Shown here piece by piece: positions 62,080-64,000 of a DNA stretch of 64,000 nt. Source of the DNA: JAVJRN01 sp040218415 (GTDB lineage: Bacteria > Bacteroidota > Bacteroidia > Cytophagales > Cyclobacteriaceae); NCBI GenBank assembly GCA_040218415.1, contig JAVJRN010000021.1, positions 124,001 to 188,000 on the forward strand, in the 5' to 3' direction. Made by a program: the position numbers and the translations under genes. Under the pieces are notes generated by a model. That model had not been told where the DNA came from and did no database searches. It saw nothing but the letters and a program-made list of their open reading frames with translations. Each line of letters begins with the position of its first letter. Positions within the stretch are counted from its first letter, which is position 1.

Positions 62080-63420
62080 CTATAAAAGTTCATTGGCTAG
62101 GTTGGCCAGTTCTGACCTCTCCCCTTTTTCCAAGGTTATATGTGCAAACATTGGGTGATCCTGAATTCTATCGATAAGATAAGAGAGCCCATTGCTTTGG
62201 GTATCTAAGTACGGAGTGTCAATCTGATATATATCTCCGGTAAATACAATTTTCGTATTCTCTCCTGCTCGTGTGATGATGGTTTTTATTTCATGTGGGG
62301 TCAGATTTTGTGCTTCATCTACAATAAAATAAATATTTGACAAGCTCCTCCCTCTGATATAAGCCAAAGGAGAGATCATTAATTTTTCTTTATTCACCAT
62401 ATCGGTGATATTCTTGAACTCCTTATCGCTCTCTTTATATTGATTTTGGATAAGTTTTAAGTTATCCCAGAGTGGCTCCATATAGGGGTTGAGTTTTGAT
62501 TTAATATCTCCAGGAAGATATCCAATATCCTTATTGCCCAGCGGCACAATAGGCCGAGCAAGGTAAATTTGCTTAAAATCTCTTCTTTGCTCCAGTGCTG
62601 CAGCCAGCGCCAAAAGCGTTTTTCCTGTACCTGCTACCCCATTGATTGTTACCAATTTAATCTCGGGATTTAGCAGCGCATGAATAGCAAATGTTTGCTC
62701 AGCATTTCTCGGTAAGATGCCTGACACGGGTACTTTGTCAACTTTGTCTATCGTTTTCGCGATTGGGTTATAGTAAGCAAGTACCGAGTTTTTGTCACTT
62801 TTTAAAATGTAATAACTGTTTGATATGGCTTTCTTATTTTTTAAAACCCGCGTTTTATCAATGCATCTATTTTTGAATAATTCGTCTATATCATCGGAAG
62901 TCACGCTTTCCAGTTCGAACTTTCCGGGATTTAGTGTACTTACGTTTTTAATTTTTCCAGTCTCATAATCTTCTGCAAGCAGGTCTAATGACTTGGCTTT
63001 CAATCTTAGATTAATGTCCTTGCTGACCAGAATGACCTTTTTATTTTTTTCGGTAGCTTTTAGGGCAAGTGCGGCATTTAAGATGTGATGATCGTTTTTG
63101 TTATCCCCAAAAACTTCTACTGCATCGATAGATTTTTGGGAAGATTCCATCAATACTTTGAATTTACCCTTCGTTTTTCCGTTGAGCGGGTTCCATTTCT
63201 GGAGCATTTTATCTTTGGCTAGCTTATCTAGCAGGCGCGTAAATTCTCTTGCTTCGAAATTTTTGGTGTCGTTCCCCTTTTTGAACTGATCAAGCTCTTC
63301 CAAAACCGTAATAGGAATTCCCACATCGTGCTCGGCAAAATTGAGAATGGAATCATGGGCGTAAAGAATTACAGAAGTATCAAGTATGAAAATCTTTTTT
63401 TCTGAAGCTGTTTTGGGCAT
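62080..63420 (-). CDS. PhoH-family ATPase with N-terminal PIN domain (YlaK-like)
   Basis: A 446-residue fusion. The PIN nuclease domain (about 8-150) shows FILDTSVILYAHDSI, ITVLEELDQFKKG and KNDHHILNAAL, carrying its acidic metal ligands. The PhoH ATPase half (about 235-446) has Walker A NGVAGTGKT (260-268), IYLARPIVPLGNKDIGYLPG and Walker B FIVDEAQNLTP. PhoH2-type proteins are RNA helicase-ribonucleases, so an RNA-processing role is likely. ATG 63420 starts the conserved part; the frame is open 19 codons upstream. The neighbouring AlbA_2 gene ends 31 bp before the longer frame. Confidence 0.92.
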   Translation of the reverse strand: MPKTASEKKIFILDTSVILYAHDSILNFAEHDVGIPITVLEELDQFKKGNDTKNFEAREFTRLLDKLAKDKMLQKWNPLNGKTKGKFKVLMESSQKSIDAVEVFGDNKNDHHILNAALALKATEKNKKVILVSKDINLRLKAKSLDLLAEDYETGKIKNVSTLNPGKFELESVTSDDIDELFKNRCIDKTRVLKNKKAISNSYYILKSDKNSVLAYYNPIAKTIDKVDKVPVSGILPRNAEQTFAIHALLNPEIKLVTINGVAGTGKTLLALAAALEQRRDFKQIYLARPIVPLGNKDIGYLPGDIKSKLNPYMEPLWDNLKLIQNQYKESDKEFKNITDMVNKEKLMISPLAYIRGRSLSNIYFIVDEAQNLTPHEIKTIITRAGENTKIVFTGDIYQIDTPYLDTQSNGLSYLIDRIQDHPMFAHITLEKGERSELANLANELL

Positions 63421-63508
63421 ATAGCAGAGAATTTGAATCTGAAACGACGTTAGTAATATTACAGATTTACTTTCCAAAAGACTATCTAAAAAGAAGGAAT
63501 CTGAGAAT

Positions 63509-64000
63509 TTATTCTACAGGCACAAACCAGTCTTCTACCTCTTGCGGAATTATTCGCAGGATATTGGCAAGCACCATATCGATGATCAAGTTGGATGCTT
63601 TGTCATAGGACAAACCTGACAGTTGTTGAAATCTATTTACGGTCGTTTTACCTTCTCTGTCTATATGTTTAAGCAGCAGTCTTTCCAGCTCCCCATATTG
63701 TAAAGTCTTTTCCTCTCCTCGCGCGGACAGCTTGAGGATCTTACGCATTTCTTTACTCGCCTGAATGCTCCTATCATTTACTCTAACAAAAGCCTTACCG
63801 TAACGGTGATGTTTCTGCTCAAAAGCAAAATGCGGCTTTTTTTCACTTGGGTAAATAAAATAATGCAGTAATCCCATCTGCTCATTGAGCTTGATTATTT
63901 CAGCATCAAATCTAATTTCTGGTTTACAGAGTTCTGAAATGGCTTTTTTAAGAATAAAATCTTCTTCTTCAGGGTACTTTAAACCTGCGATAGTCTTGTT
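63509..64000 (-). CDS. AlbA_2/Schlafen-type DNA-binding protein with C-terminal winged helix, N-terminus beyond window
   Basis: 163 residues are visible and the frame stays open to the right edge; the ATG at 63877 is internal. The upstream segment (GLKYPEEEDFILKKAISELC) and the strand-turn YGKAFVRVNDRSIQASKEMRK match the second half of an AlbA_2 (Schlafen-like AAA_4) domain. A winged helix follows (TVNRFQQLSGLSYDKASNLI) and the protein ends VEDWFVPVE. Relatives in Bacteroidota are about 210 residues with an N-terminal HLDFK motif, which would be missing here. It may be a regulator; the target is unknown. Confidence 0.75.
   Translation of the reverse strand, partial: NKTIAGLKYPEEEDFILKKAISELCKPEIRFDAEIIKLNEQMGLLHYFIYPSEKKPHFAFEQKHHRYGKAFVRVNDRSIQASKEMRKILKLSARGEEKTLQYGELERLLLKHIDREGKTTVNRFQQLSGLSYDKASNLIIDMVLANILRIIPQEVEDWFVPVE

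Overview
The window looks like chromosome from a Bacteroidota bacterium of the order Cytophagales. It is AT-rich and holds a short (290-residue) RpoD, SprA of the type IX secretion/gliding system, and many lineage-typical families: DUF4197, DUF4292, DUF4837, DUF1599, BatD, a BT_3928-like DoxX protein, an HTCS hybrid sensor and a PhoH-PIN protein. Several genes have the Bacteroidota -7 promoter box (TAnnTTTG), and Shine-Dalgarno sites are rare. I cannot name the genus. I found no tRNA, rRNA, CRISPR array, intact transposon or phage gene.

Region by region. 1-5490 is a tightly packed minus-strand accessory operon that runs off the left edge: a DegT sugar aminotransferase, WbqC, an ATP-grasp-like ligase candidate, a PhyH-type dioxygenase, a GT2 glycosyltransferase and a TauD-type dioxygenase. 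It looks like a pathway that makes and decorates an amino sugar, and it is the best candidate for undescribed biology here. 6132-10660 holds rpoD, a CBS protein, an NTF2-like protein, a DUF4197 lipoprotein, and an SDR with a small membrane protein. 10844-15155 holds an MFS exporter, a lipoprotein, a Nudix-MATE pair and a small Cys4 protein that is divergent from a short stand-alone SSB. The region between those last two has helically phased repeats and palindromes.

37609 down to 15753 is a long, almost gapless minus-strand block of housekeeping and envelope genes: flippase, sugar nucleotidyltransferase, TPR, DUF4292, EnvC-like, TatA, GatA, LysM transglycosylase, DUF4837, malic enzyme, RuvA, SprA (2360 aa), GcvH, VanZ and TonB. 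Upstream lie enoyl-CoA hydratase and threonine catabolism (tdh divergent from a small unknown gene plus kbl).

41092-44469 holds a LuxR-type regulator divergent from an alpha/beta hydrolase, then a 789-bp gene-free stretch with a GC-rich nested inverted-repeat element, then an unknown gene. 44641-48568 holds folP-cdaA divergent from DUF1599, DoxX and aroK. 48667-57616 is signalling-rich: an isochorismatase-like hydrolase with a PAS histidine kinase, a WG-repeat protein, a triple-CHRD lipoprotein and a 1332-aa HTCS sensor/regulator. 57708-64000 holds aroC, batD, a small protein with its own terminator, DUF389, PhoH-PIN and a truncated AlbA_2 protein.

Many genes here appear to start with TTG or GTG. 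In those cases no in-frame ATG lies ahead of the conserved N-terminus.
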